Notes under the pieces: model-generated
Told to the model about the DNA's origin: nothing
Database searches by the model: none
The model's input: the letters and a program-made list of their open reading frames with translations, nothing else
Shown: positions 54,390 to 63,674 of the stretch, piece by piece
Numbering within the stretch: position 1 is the first letter of the stretch
Layout: each line of letters opens with the position of its first letter
Translations under genes and position numbers: made by a program
Assembly (NCBI RefSeq): GCF_029714305.1
Contig: NZ_CP121647.1
Span: 5,662,501 to 5,726,500 of the forward strand
DNA length: 64,000 bases
Direction of reading: 5' to 3'
Source of the DNA: Bradyrhizobium sp. CB3481
GTDB lineage: Bacteria; Pseudomonadota; Alphaproteobacteria; Rhizobiales; Xanthobacteraceae

Positions 54390-55529
54390 TCAGCTCGGCT
54401 GCTCGTGAGCATTGACCAACCCAAATGTTGGTTTTGGCATAATGACTGGGCCAAAAGCCGATTCCGTTTGTCCGCGCCAGCCCCTCATTGTGAGCTTATG
54501 CTCTAGCCAACCTAAGACGCGATCGTCGAAAGACACGAAATCTTCAATCTCCCCAGCGACGGTCCGGATCATAGGCGGTATAGCCAATTCCATGTCGATG
54601 CGCGCTTCCAGGCAGTCAGATTGAAGTTTGATCGCCTCCGACACGCTGGTGATGGCGCGCCCTCCGGCGACCACGAGAACTGGGCATGTCAACCGTCGCA
54701 CCAATCGGGAGCGACGCGCTGACATTTCGTCGTCGTCCACCATATCTGCGGTCCTCGTCATCCAGCGGACAGATGCCATAGTCCTCGCCCAGTTCCAAAT
54801 GCCGCCGTCGCAAACCGCCGCAGCAACGCGGCTATCAGACGCAGCGAAGTCGGTCGCGAGAGCGGCCGATAATCCTTCTCCGTAGACGCCGATCCGGCCG
54901 GCATCAATCTCAGCCCGAACTGACAAGTAATCCAAACAGCAAGACAGCAATGTTTCCGATGGGATATCCGAGCTATTTGAGACGTCGTCGTAAGAGACGA
55001 TCAGAACCGCCATGCCGCGACCAATCACCGCGGGCAACAGTCTCCCGAGCAGCGTCGCTCCTGCTTCTTGTTCTCTGGCGATACAAATGATCGCCGGCGC
55101 GGATAATTCGGGATTTCCGGCGGGCAAATAGTGGGCTAGAAGTTCAGCTTGATCGCAGCACGCAATTCGCACCCGCTCAAGCTTCTGCTGCAGAGACAAT
55201 CCTAACTTCTGTATAGTGACGTCGACTTTCGCCGAAATGTCTCCACTTTTTGGATCGTCTTCATCAACTAGGTGCTTGGCAACTTCAAAGGCCGTTAGCG
55301 CACAAAGCCAGGCCTCGGTCGCCTCTTCGAAGGCCTTTTTCTTGATATTTAGCTCAGCAAGAAGGCACCGAGCATCTCCAATCTCTGTCCATGTTGCGGC
55401 CCAGTTCTGCCGACCTATCGCGCCGCTGATGAGGTCAGCCGATAGATTGCCCAAGAACGTCGCGGCGCTTTGCCGTACGGACACAAGATCGCTCCTCACC
55501 TGAGGCCAAGCAGCGCTCTCCATTTTCAT
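54390..55529 (-). CDS. Alpha/beta-hydrolase-like protein with altered nucleophile elbow
   Basis: 379 residues from the ATG at 55529, chosen for its GGGGAGG site. Residues 1-130 are helical; 130-370 have the alpha/beta-hydrolase pattern (FrsA/dienelactone-hydrolase-like): 'APAIICIAREQEAGATLLGRLLPAVIGRGMAVLI', 'GRIGVYGEGLSAALATDFAAS' and 'LTCPVLVVAGG'. The elbow normally reads G-x-S-x-G, but here 'YGEGLSA' puts Gly where the Ser nucleophile should be. It may therefore be catalytically dead or act otherwise. The frame is intact. Confidence 0.6.
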   Translation of the reverse strand: MKMESAAWPQVRSDLVSVRQSAATFLGNLSADLISGAIGRQNWAATWTEIGDARCLLAELNIKKKAFEEATEAWLCALTAFEVAKHLVDEDDPKSGDISAKVDVTIQKLGLSLQQKLERVRIACCDQAELLAHYLPAGNPELSAPAIICIAREQEAGATLLGRLLPAVIGRGMAVLIVSYDDVSNSSDIPSETLLSCCLDYLSVRAEIDAGRIGVYGEGLSAALATDFAASDSRVAAAVCDGGIWNWARTMASVRWMTRTADMVDDDEMSARRSRLVRRLTCPVLVVAGGRAITSVSEAIKLQSDCLEARIDMELAIPPMIRTVAGEIEDFVSFDDRVLGWLEHKLTMRGWRGQTESAFGPVIMPKPTFGLVNAHEQPS

Positions 55530-55708
55530 GAATATCCTCCCCAAACTGTTTCAGCTCGAAAGTGATCGCTTAAACATTACGGAAGAGATCACCGCCTCGC
55601 TCCCGATGACTGCCGACCTCGGAGGCCTGTCTCGGAGGCCGGTTGATGAATTGCCCCAGAGAACCAACTCGTCTCAAGACAATGAGCTTAAGAGGTGAAC
55701 GTCTTAGC

Positions 55709-56530
55709 TCATTGGCTCTTTACGGACCGAGACGAGGCGTAAGCACCTGAGACAAGCTTGTAACAACAGCATGCCTTTTGCTCGAGGGACTTGCGTTCAT
55801 CGATCTGCAAAACGCCGCGCATCTTGCGGATCAGCCCCTGTTCTTCGAATCGGATTAGCGTCTCCGTTACGCCGGCGCGGCGCAGTCCTAAGACGGACGA
55901 AAGGTAGTCATGAGTAACTGGCAGCACACGAGCTTCAACAGCATCACTCGCCAAACAAAGCCAGCTCGCGAGCCTCTGCTCGAGATCGTGCCGAACCCCG
56001 CACAATCCTGTCTGAACGCACTGAAATGTCAGCGCTTGAACGTACTCGAAGAGATGCTCTCGGATCTTGGGACGCTCCTTTATCACCCGACGCAAATCCT
56101 CGACGCGGATCCTGTGCGCGCTTCCGGGAAAGATCACCACAGATTCATGCGTCGAAAGGTGTCCTCCCCACAAAAACGAAGCGCCGACCACACCTCGATA
56201 TCCTATGACTGCCATTTCAAGCATGCTTCCCGCCGCGACGACCCTGAGCGAGACGAGGCCCGACTCTATGAAATAGACGTGCTCGACATGCCTTTTCGGC
56301 TCTTGCAGAACCATACGTCCCTTCAGGACGATCGGCTCAAGGCACTCCCCTATTGCCGCGACGTCTTGCAGAGAAAGACTCGCCAGAATAGCATTTTTGA
56401 CAAAGGATCCTTCCTTAGGACGCCCCGCAAAAGGCCGGTGAAGCACCGGATGTGTGCCGGACACTCGCTTGAGAGCTGCATCGGTGGAGCAATCAAACGC
56501 TTCTAGGACTGCGGGCAGGTGGTCAGCCAT
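55709..56530 (-). CDS. Crp/Fnr-family transcriptional regulator
   Basis: 273 residues from the ATG at 56530 ('MADHLPAVLEAF'). A cyclic-nucleotide-binding-like domain (about 60-170: 'VYFIESGLVSLRVVAAGSMLEMAVIGYRG') is followed by a winged-helix ('VTHDYLSSVLGLRRAGVTETLIRFEEQGLI', about 205-235). The N-terminal cysteines that hold the FNR iron-sulfur cluster are absent; a C-terminal 'CCCYK' is present instead. Effector and targets are unknown. It is common as a type in Bradyrhizobium. Confidence 0.82.
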   Translation of the reverse strand: MADHLPAVLEAFDCSTDAALKRVSGTHPVLHRPFAGRPKEGSFVKNAILASLSLQDVAAIGECLEPIVLKGRMVLQEPKRHVEHVYFIESGLVSLRVVAAGSMLEMAVIGYRGVVGASFLWGGHLSTHESVVIFPGSAHRIRVEDLRRVIKERPKIREHLFEYVQALTFQCVQTGLCGVRHDLEQRLASWLCLASDAVEARVLPVTHDYLSSVLGLRRAGVTETLIRFEEQGLIRKMRGVLQIDERKSLEQKACCCYKLVSGAYASSRSVKSQ

Positions 56531-56804
56531 GGCCCCTCTCCTGGCATGCCGTTTGGTGACCCGCCCGGCGATTGTCACAAAAAATTGACTGCTACTTTAA
56601 CAGCAATGTCATCTTGATTACTGCGTTAAGCCCTGTGCTGACGCTCGAATCCCGCGCCCGTGCGCTTTTTGTCGGCGCATTTCACTGGACGCTGGGATAC
56701 AGCAGCACTCGCCTATCAGCGTCAGGTCACCGCGCCGCGGCACGACTAGGGCCTCCAGCTGTTCCATCTGCATGTGCTTGCTCACACTCAAGGATGACTA
56801 GAAA

Positions 56805-57029
56805 TCAGTAGCCCCGCCCCCGTCTCTGCCGCCTAAGACGAGGGCGGGGTCCGCCCCCCTGCTCTGAAAGCGTAGCTACGCTGCGCCTGAGACTCACGGG
56901 ATGTCCGAGTGTTTGGCCCTCGTCGCGCTTTACCACGTCGCGTAAGGCGAGTTCAGATAGCCGCACAACCAGCTCTTTGAGGCGCGCATTCTCTTGCTTG
57001 TAGCGCTCCAGCTCGCGTTCGTTTGTCAT
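56805..57029 (-). CDS. Small coiled-coil conserved hypothetical protein
   Basis: 74 residues from 'MTNERELERYKQENARLKELVVRLSELALRDVV'; an upstream ATG at 57065 is an alternative. The N-terminal half is a leucine-spaced coiled coil. Similar proteins are widespread in Bradyrhizobium and of unknown function. The leader (to about 57180) is duplicated at 54330-54400. Confidence 0.6.
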   Translation of the reverse strand: MTNERELERYKQENARLKELVVRLSELALRDVVKRDEGQTLGHPVSLRRSVATLSEQGGGPRPRLRRQRRGRGY

Positions 57030-57379
57030 TGCCGATGCTTCATAGAGATTCGTACTTGCCGTCATTGCTCATGTAGAACCTGTCCGATTGATAACGCTCC
57101 GAGAAACAGTGTACGCAGCGAACGAACACATCGCTTCTCGCCTGGGTGTGCCATCTCGGCTTCAGGTTTGAGCGTTTCGTACAATAGATCTTGCGCGCCT
57201 CCTCACACTTCGGCTGCAAGGATTGAGACACCTGCATCAATAATTGGTCAGCTCTCGGAAGGAGTCTAACCCGAACAGCAAGCCAACTTTAAGCGATCCA
57301 GTACGAGCCGACTTTCTTCTGTGGTTTCAGTTAAATTGGTGAAGGTGAGCCGTTCCAACAGATTGACAACAGGTTTGCG

Positions 57380-58488
57380 TGGCAGCGCGGCGACTTCTGG
57401 TTGAAGGAAAAAGGACCTGCAGCGCTTCATACGGCGGCATTGGCCAAGGTCCGTGAGTTAGTGCTGCCGGGCATCGAACGCTGCGGGCCGATCGAAGCGT
57501 GGATCATCGATGATACGGGCTTTCCCAAGAAGGGGCGGCATTCGGTCGGCGTTGCGCGGCAATATTGCGGCCAGTTGGGCAAGCAAGACAATTGTCAGGT
57601 GGCCGTATCTCTTTCGCTTGCGAACCATCATGCGAGCTTGCCGGTGGCCTATCGGCTCTATCTCCCGAAGGAGTGGGTGACGGACCGTGCACGTCGGCGC
57701 AAAGCCGGAGTTCCGAAGGAAATCACCTTCAGGACCAAGCCGGAAATTGCACTTGATCACTTGCGCTGCGCCTGTGCGGTGGGCATGCCGCGCGGTGTGG
57801 TACTGATGGACGCCGGCTACGGCACCGACACCGCTCTGCGTGGGAGTATTACCGAATTGGGCCTGAGCTATGTGGCCGGCATCTTGCCACAAACCTCGGT
57901 ATGGGCGCCCGGAACTGGACCGCGGCCAGCAAAGAAATGGTCGGGGAACGGACGACCTCGAAAGCTGCTACGGCGGAATAGCAAACACCGACCGATTTCG
58001 GTCAAGGAGCTTGCGATTGTTCTGCCAACGCATGCTTGGCACAAGATCACGTGGCGTGAGGGTACGGCAGAACCGTTGTCTTCGCGTTTTGCCCGTGTGC
58101 GCGTCCGTCCGGCACATCGAGATTACTGGCTCGCCGAAAGCCGGCCCGAGGAATGGCTGCTGATCGAGTGGCCAGAGGGCGAGACAGCACCAACCAAATA
58201 TTGGTTTTCAACGCTTGCGGCCAACATTGGATTTCGTCAGCTGGTCGATATTGCCAAGCTGCGCTGGCGCATCGAGCGCGACTACCACGAACTCAAACAG
58301 TTGGCCTTGGTCACTTCGAGGGGCGAAGCTGGCGTGGCTTCCACGACCACGCAACGTTGTGCATCTACGGATTTCTAGTCTCCGAGCGAGAGACGATTCC
58401 CCCCTCAGAAACAGCCGCCACCAAGCTCTTCAAGGAAGCTGCTATTCCCGAAACCTATCGGCCGAGGGGATCCGCCATTGCGGCCTGA
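57380..58488 (+). pseudogene. IS701-family transposase, 5'-truncated and frameshifted
   Basis: The frame from about 57401 has 'AWIIDDTGFPKKGRHSVGVA', 'VLMDAGYGTDTALRG' and 'LAKLRWRIERDYHELKQ'-like motifs, the DDE core of IS701. Near 58305 the frame shifts and the end 'HFEGRSWRGFHDHATLCIYGFL' to 'RPRGSAIAA' lies in another frame. The first ~90 residues are missing. Confidence 0.85.
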
Positions 58489-58970
58489 ACGGCACGTTCC
58501 GAATTCGATTGCGACCGTCCGACGAAGATTGAGCCGCTGCGCTCGTCGTCACACTATCTCGATGCCCTTATTGCATCAGGGTAATCTCAAGTCAAAGTGG
58601 CTATCGAAATTTATGACGCAGTAAGACTAGTACGCGCTCAACGAAATTCGTCACGCCGAAAGGTGCGGCGAAAAAGCGTGTTAACGGAAAATGATTACTA
58701 TGTTCTTGTCCGATCTCACTAGCTCACAAGGATGCTCGGCTCTTTCAGTTCTCCCATAATAGTCGAAGCTTCCTTTGCTTTCACTAGCGTAACGAGCGAA
58801 GACCGTGATTGAATGAATTGACGCAGAGCTTTCTTCCGCCTGGTCAAGATGTCAAAGCCGCCGCATTGCCGTGGGGATCGGAACCTTAGACCGGATGTTC
58901 GCCGGTTGGTCTCAAAGCACGCCAAGCGGACCAACTTGCGACGGCGGGACAGGATGAATAGCGAGCGGGC
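58489..58970. other. Nothing recognised
   Basis: About 480 bp after the IS701 remnant; no gene supported. Confidence 0.4.
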
Positions 58971-59180
58971 ATGGCGATGATGGATGAGCCTCGCCAGAAA
59001 CGTAACTTGATTCCGTTGAAAAAGGCGTTGGAGCGGGGCGGCTTCGGCCGAACCAAGGCTTACAAGCTGATCAAGAAGGGGAAGATTATCGCCTACAAAA
59101 TGGAGGGCCAGACCATGGTCGATGCCGATTCCATCGACGCTTATCACATGTCCCTTCCGCGCATTAAGCCGAGCACATGA
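58971..59180 (+). CDS. Excisionase/AlpA-like small DNA-binding protein
   Basis: 69 residues with a winged-HTH-like pattern 'LERGGFGRTKAYKLIKKGKIIAYKMEGQTMVDADSIDAY', typical of MerR-like excisionase/AlpA proteins that bind and bend attachment DNA. It converges on an integrase remnant on the other strand, so it may be the recombination directionality factor of a former integrative element. Confidence 0.65.
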   Translation: MAMMDEPRQKRNLIPLKKALERGGFGRTKAYKLIKKGKIIAYKMEGQTMVDADSIDAYHMSLPRIKPST

Positions 59181-59186
59181 CGGAAG

Positions 59187-59209
59187 GCGCAAACTAGGCT
59201 AGTTTGCGC
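59187..59209. terminator. Perfect palindrome between convergent genes
   Basis: GCGCAAACTAG, one base G, then CTAGTTTGCGC: two 11-bp arms separated by a single base, followed by AGTTTT on the plus strand. It lies 7 bp after the excisionase-like stop and covers the integrase stop. It could be a two-way terminator; a recombinase site is an alternative. Confidence 0.5.
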
Positions 59210-59936
59210 AGTTTTCAAGGATTGCCGTGATCGGCACAATCTTTCTTGGATCTGCAAAGCTATCGATCCGGTCAGCCCGATGCTGCATCAGCTTCGTGCG
59301 CGAGCCGATCAGGGCAAGCGGTCCGTGGCGTTTATAAATCGCCTTCACCGAATCACTTTCGAGATGCGCCAGCTACAGTTCAATGACATCGCCTTCCCAC
59401 ACCTTGGCGTCCTTGATCTCCTCGTGGTGGCAAAGGGTCGAAAACGTCAGGCGGAAACCATGAGCGCAATGTTCGGTCTTGGTGTCGATGCCGAGAGCGC
59501 GCAGCCGACTACAGAGCGTTCTGTTGGACAGCGGTGCATCTTCGGCGCAAGCGAAAACATAGCGTCGATTGCCGGTGACCTTCTGCACGCCTCGCAGGAT
59601 AGTAATGGCTTTTCCACAATGATTTGGGCCAATCACTCCATGCGAACTGCAATAGCGGAAATGCGGCACGTCTGCGGCCGCATTATCGCCGAGGAAGGCA
59701 TCGCGGGCATTAGCCGCATATCGAAGGAGACGATCGCAGACTAATTCGCGATTCAAGAGGCGCAAGCGATAAGCATCCTTGTCAAGGTTCCAGGCAGGGA
59801 TGAGGAGAGCTATTCGCAAAGAATCGTATGATGCCATCCCCGCAGCACTCTCAGGATATTTGAGGACGTCCGGAACGTTCGGATCGTGGTAGTGCTGAGC
59901 CTCGCACGAATGCTGCTCGCTCCGAACACGTTGCAT
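59199..59936 (-). pseudogene. P4-type tyrosine integrase, C-terminal part with in-frame TAG
   Basis: Reads 'RYVFACAEDAPLSNRTLCSRL' and 'TEHCAHGFRLTFSTLCHHE' (the HxxR box), then 'KVWEGDVIEL' followed by a TAG at 59373-59375 where Gln is expected ('ELQLAH'). The same frame continues with 'LAHLESDSVKAIYKRHGP' holding the catalytic Tyr, to a stop at 59199. The N-terminal half is missing. It was probably the integrase of a genomic or symbiosis-island element. Confidence 0.8.
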
Positions 59937-59976
59937 AACTTAGCATCGGAGCTGGCACCGCAGACATGCCAAGAGC

Positions 59977-60252
59977 TCAAATCAGATTGAGGCGAATTGC
60001 TTTCAGGACGGCCACGGTCCTGCTCGTCGTCTCGAGCTTTCGCATAGCGTTCTTAATGTGAAAATTGATCGTATTCTCGCTGATCTCCAGTATCTGTGCG
60101 ATTGCCCATGACGATTTTCCTTTTGCCGCCCAACGCAGGCACTCTTTTTCGCGATCGGACAGCTTAACTTCGCTGTCGCCGCTGCTATTATCTAACATGC
60201 GGTGCTCCATGAGTTCCGACAACATAGGATAAGACAGCAAGCCTTGTGCCAT
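59977..60252 (-). CDS. LuxR-type HTH protein lacking a sensor domain
   Basis: 91 residues; the C-terminal 60 form the LuxR/GerE DNA-binding domain ('LSDREKECLRWAAKGKSSWAIAQILEISENTINFHIKNAMRKL'). No autoinducer or receiver domain precedes it. It is either a truncated LuxR gene or a short stand-alone regulator that could interfere with quorum-sensing regulators at their sites. Confidence 0.65.
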   Translation of the reverse strand: MAQGLLSYPMLSELMEHRMLDNSSGDSEVKLSDREKECLRWAAKGKSSWAIAQILEISENTINFHIKNAMRKLETTSRTVAVLKAIRLNLI

Positions 60253-60719
60253 TTGCGTCGCTCGCGAGATTCAGGCGTGAGGACACGCGCTTGGGAGAAT
60301 TGGCAATCGATTGTGTCGCGTAGCGAGTCAAGCAATTGCGACACACGTCGGAAACGCGACATCGTCGTTTCAGTAACTGCTGCAGATCAAGAAGAGCGCA
60401 AGCTTAAAGCGGAATGCGTTTTGTTCCCCTCAACTGCGGCGAGGACAAGAAGGTGAGCGGCCGCATCGTCATGAGGACCGAAGCTCCGTAGCGAAATCGC
60501 GCTGACAATAGTTCGCTCCGTCATGAGTAAGTCTATATCACTTGTCATCTCGATCAGAGCAATGAAGTGCTACGTCGACGAGACCTTAACAACTGTCGAA
60601 CAGTGCTTCTTTGCATTTTCGGCACCAGCGATCGAGCATCTTGTTGTTGTCAGGGCTCTGTCCGGAGTCCCGCGGCGCGGCTGGTCCACTACCAACGCCT
60701 ATCGCTAATGGACGTCCAG
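60253..60719. other. Nothing recognised
   Basis: No gene supported. A fragment near 60300 (GCAATCGATTGTGT) resembles part of a nod box but lacks the rest. Confidence 0.35.
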
Positions 60720-60967
60720 ATGAAAGACGCAGGCCACCTATCGGTCGTTCCGTAGAACACCTGCAGCAGCAAGGCGCTCAGCAACTGCTCCGGCGGTATC
60801 GGAGGCGTCCCTTGCCGGCGTAGAGTCTCCCAAGGCTGCGGTTACAAATCACTTAAAACATCCTGGACAAGTTCCCGGACGTTCCGCAGCGGATGGTTTG
60901 CTGGCACCCCCTTATCCGGCGCGATGTACGAAAACAGGCCGCCCTGATCCGTAAACCTGCCGCGCAT
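60720..60967 (-). pseudogene. IS5-type transposase, N-terminal remnant
   Basis: Minus-strand frame from 60967: 'MRGRFTDQGGLFSYIAPDK', 'VPANHPLRNVRELVQDVLSDL', a stop, then 'PPIPPEQLLSALLLQVFYG'. This is the start of an IS5/IS1182-like transposase, with the rest missing. Confidence 0.65.
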
Positions 60968-61299
60968 GATCGCCTCCACCGAATCGAGATGATAAAGTGA
61001 ATCATCAAGCCCACTCTGTGGCGAGCGAGTTCTTCAGCAGACTGCTCTCATGTTTGCTGTCAAGCGACTCGATCAAGCGGAGCCGCTCCCGGTTCAGCGC
61101 CCGGGCGCTAGACTTCGAAGGTGCCCACGGTAGGAGGCAGGGCCAAAGACGACGGTTGATCAAGCTCGCATGCGCGGGTTGGCTACCGCATGACCGTGGT
61201 TTCGTCTTGGGGCTGCCTCGGTCTAGGGGGCGAGCGTCGGCAATGCCGGCTCATAACAGGCCACGAGGATTCCCCACCGCGCCCTACCTCCTGCCCTCG
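60968..61299. other. Nothing recognised
   Basis: Sequence between the IS5 remnant and the 3' side of the IS110 element. Confidence 0.35.
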
Positions 61300-62548
61300 G
61301 CACCGATATGGTCCAGCAGCGCTCTTCAGGCGGCCGGCCCGGTTTGTACTTGACGGGTGATCGCCCACAGGAAGCCGACTATCTCGCGTGCAATGGCGGT
61401 GGTGACGATCACCTTGGGTTTGCCGGCCGCCGACAAGCGGCGATAGCGGGCGCACAGCCTGACCTGGGCCTTCCAGGCGATATCGCGGATAGCTTGAGGC
61501 AGGCGCTCGTTACGGTCATGGAGCTTGCGACTGACGCGGGCTTGCATGCGATAGGTCCATGCCCCCTCGATCAGAGCGCGCCTGGCCAGAGCGTTGCCGG
61601 CCTTGGTGATACCGCCGCGTCGGATGGTGGCGCCGCTCGAATGCTCCGACGGCACGAGGCCGAGAAAGGCCATCAACTGGCGGGGATTGTCGAAGCGGGA
61701 GAAGTCGCCGACCTCGGCAACCACCATCACGGCGACGATGAAGGCGACGCCGCGCATGGCCTGCACGGCCTCAACGAATGGCGTCATCGACCATTGTGGC
61801 GCCAGCTCTTCGATCCGCTTGGTCAAGCAGTCCACACGGGCCTCCGCGTCGGTCACGGCATGAATGTAGTCCTGCAGAACGATTTGGCTCGCCGAGTGAT
61901 CGAAGCGCACCGTGGTGAGCCAGCGACGATAAGCCAGAGTCCACCCCTTCTTCCCGGCATAGATGCGCCCATGCCGCAGCAGGAAGCCTTGGAGATGTTG
62001 CCGCGCCTTGCCGAGCACACGCATCGCGGTGGCGCGGGCTCTCACCAAGTCGCGCATGGCCTCATGCGCCGCATCCGGAACCCACACTCCTGTCAGCTCG
62101 CCGCTCCGGTGCAGCTTGGCCAGCATCGCCGCATCGCGCCGGTCGGTTTTAACCCGATCCCCGGCCTTCATCGGGATCAGCGAGGGGGCCACCACGATGC
62201 AATTGTGCCCCAGGCCCGTCAGTTGTCGATGCAGGCCATATCCGCAGGGGCCGGCTTCGTAGCAAAAACTTACCTGCCGGTCACCCTTGCCAAGCTTCTT
62301 CGCCAGCTTGGCGATTTGGTCAGCGCGATTAGGGATGATCCCCAAGTTACGAACTTCCCCGCCGCGCATCCCTTCGGCCACCGCAACCGAAATCGTCGCC
62401 TTGTGCACATCCAGCCCCACGAAAATGCTATCGTTCATCAGGCCCGCTCCCCATGCTTGAGGCTCGGCGCCGGCCCATCCGGCGCAACCCTCGATAGGAG
62501 CTTGCCGCGGGGCGGGCCGCCCGTCACCTCAGAGGGCGAACATAGGGT
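61300..62548 (-). mobile_element. IS110-family element, copy 2
   Basis: Contains one intact transposase. The left part of the element, including the segment upstream of the gene, is nearly identical to the IS110 copy at 50.7-51.6 kb; identity ends at CATAGGGT, which marks the right boundary near 62548. An IS630 element abuts it. The left end is approximate. Confidence 0.7.
61326..62438 (-). CDS. IS110-family transposase
   Basis: 370 residues. N-terminal RuvC-like DEDD domain 'MNDSIFVGLDVHKATIS' and 'VKTDRRDAAMLAKL'; C-terminal Tnp20 domain with 'AFLGLVPSEHSSGATIRRGGITKAGNALARRAL' holding the conserved catalytic Ser region. Intact, unlike copy 1. Confidence 0.93.
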   Translation of the reverse strand: MNDSIFVGLDVHKATISVAVAEGMRGGEVRNLGIIPNRADQIAKLAKKLGKGDRQVSFCYEAGPCGYGLHRQLTGLGHNCIVVAPSLIPMKAGDRVKTDRRDAAMLAKLHRSGELTGVWVPDAAHEAMRDLVRARATAMRVLGKARQHLQGFLLRHGRIYAGKKGWTLAYRRWLTTVRFDHSASQIVLQDYIHAVTDAEARVDCLTKRIEELAPQWSMTPFVEAVQAMRGVAFIVAVMVVAEVGDFSRFDNPRQLMAFLGLVPSEHSSGATIRRGGITKAGNALARRALIEGAWTYRMQARVSRKLHDRNERLPQAIRDIAWKAQVRLCARYRRLSAAGKPKVIVTTAIAREIVGFLWAITRQVQTGPAA

Positions 62549-63674
62549 CTAGTACCCGCTTTTCTTGGAACGCGAGTCGTGATTCAAGGTCGGGATGATA
62601 CCCGAAGCAAGAGAAGTCCACCTTTCGAGGAAAGATCGCAAGGTGCTTGAGGCGTGTTGTCGCTCACCGATAACATTGCAGCGCGATTTGAAGCGGGCGC
62701 GGATAGTCCTGTTGGCGGCGGACGGGCGCAGCACCCGGTCGATCGCCAAGGAAGTTGGGGTCAAGCCGCGGATTGTCAGCCTTTGGCAGCATCGCTATGC
62801 CGACCAAGGCCTTGAAGGGCTGCAAAGACAAGCCGCGGCCCGGCAAGCCGCCTATCTATACGAAGACGACCGACAAGCGGATTCTGAAGCTGCTGGATAA
62901 GCCGCCCCCGCAAGGATTTGCGCGCTGGACCGGCCCTCTGCTGGCCGAAGCGCTCGGCGATGTTGACGTCGAATATGTCTGGCGGTTCCTGCGCAGCCAC
63001 AAGATTGACCTCGCGGCTCGCAAGTCCTGGTGTGAGAGCAATGACCCGAACTTTACGGCCAAAGCCGCCGATGTCGTTGGCCTTTACGTCGCCCCGCCGG
63101 CGAAGGCGATTGTGCTCTGCGTGGACGAGAAGCCCTCGATCCAGGCTTTGGAGCGAGCGCAGGGCTATCTGAAGGTGCCCAATGGCCGCGCCTTGACCGG
63201 CCAGAGCCACGATTACAAGCGGCATGGCACCACAACATTGTTTGCCGCGCTCGAAGTCGCCACCGGAAAGATCATCGCTACGCATTCCAAACGCCGTCGC
63301 CGTGTCGAGTTTCTCGATTTCATGAACAGCCTCTCCGCGGCCTTTCCGGGCCGAAAGCTTCACGTCATCCTCGACAACCTCAACCACCCACAAGAAGAAC
63401 GAGAACTGGCTCAAGGCCCACCCTAACGTGCAATTCCATTTCACGCCGACAAGTGCGTCCTGGCTCAACCAGGTCGAGGTATGGTTCTCAATCTTGCAGG
63501 GGCATTCGCTCAGCGGCACCTCCTTCACAAGCCTCAAGCAGCTTCAGGAACACATCGATGCCTACGTCAACGCCTACAACGACAAAGCCGAGCCCTTCGT
63601 CTGGACCAAGCAAAAGGTCCGTCAACGCCGTTTCAAAGGCCGCCGTATCACTCAGCTCTGATTCCGGGTACTAG
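62549..63674 (+). mobile_element. IS630-family element
   Basis: Bounded by CTAGTACCCG (62549-62558) and its complement CGGGTACTAG (63665-63674), with TA at the ends as expected for IS630/Tc1-type insertion at TA. Confidence 0.8.
62595..63661 (+). pseudogene. IS630-family transposase in three frames
   Basis: N-terminal HTH part ('SIAKEVGVKPRIVSLWQHRY') in the first frame; 'DKPRPGKPPIYTKTTDKRIL', 'VVGLYVAPPAKAIVLCVDEK' and 'LHVILDNLN' in the second; 'FHFTPTSASWLNQVEVWFS' in the third. Shifts occur near 62825 and 63395. Some IS630 elements use programmed frameshifting, but two shifts make decay more likely. Confidence 0.85.

Noticed and set aside
55540..55600. tts box (TtsI site) before the hydrolase-like gene
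   Set aside because: TCAGCTCGAAAG resembles the core but lacks the required spacing and flanking bases.
60290..60330. Second nod box around GCAATCGATTGTGT
   Set aside because: Only the central CAATCGATT core matches; the TTTTACC block and the upstream half are missing.
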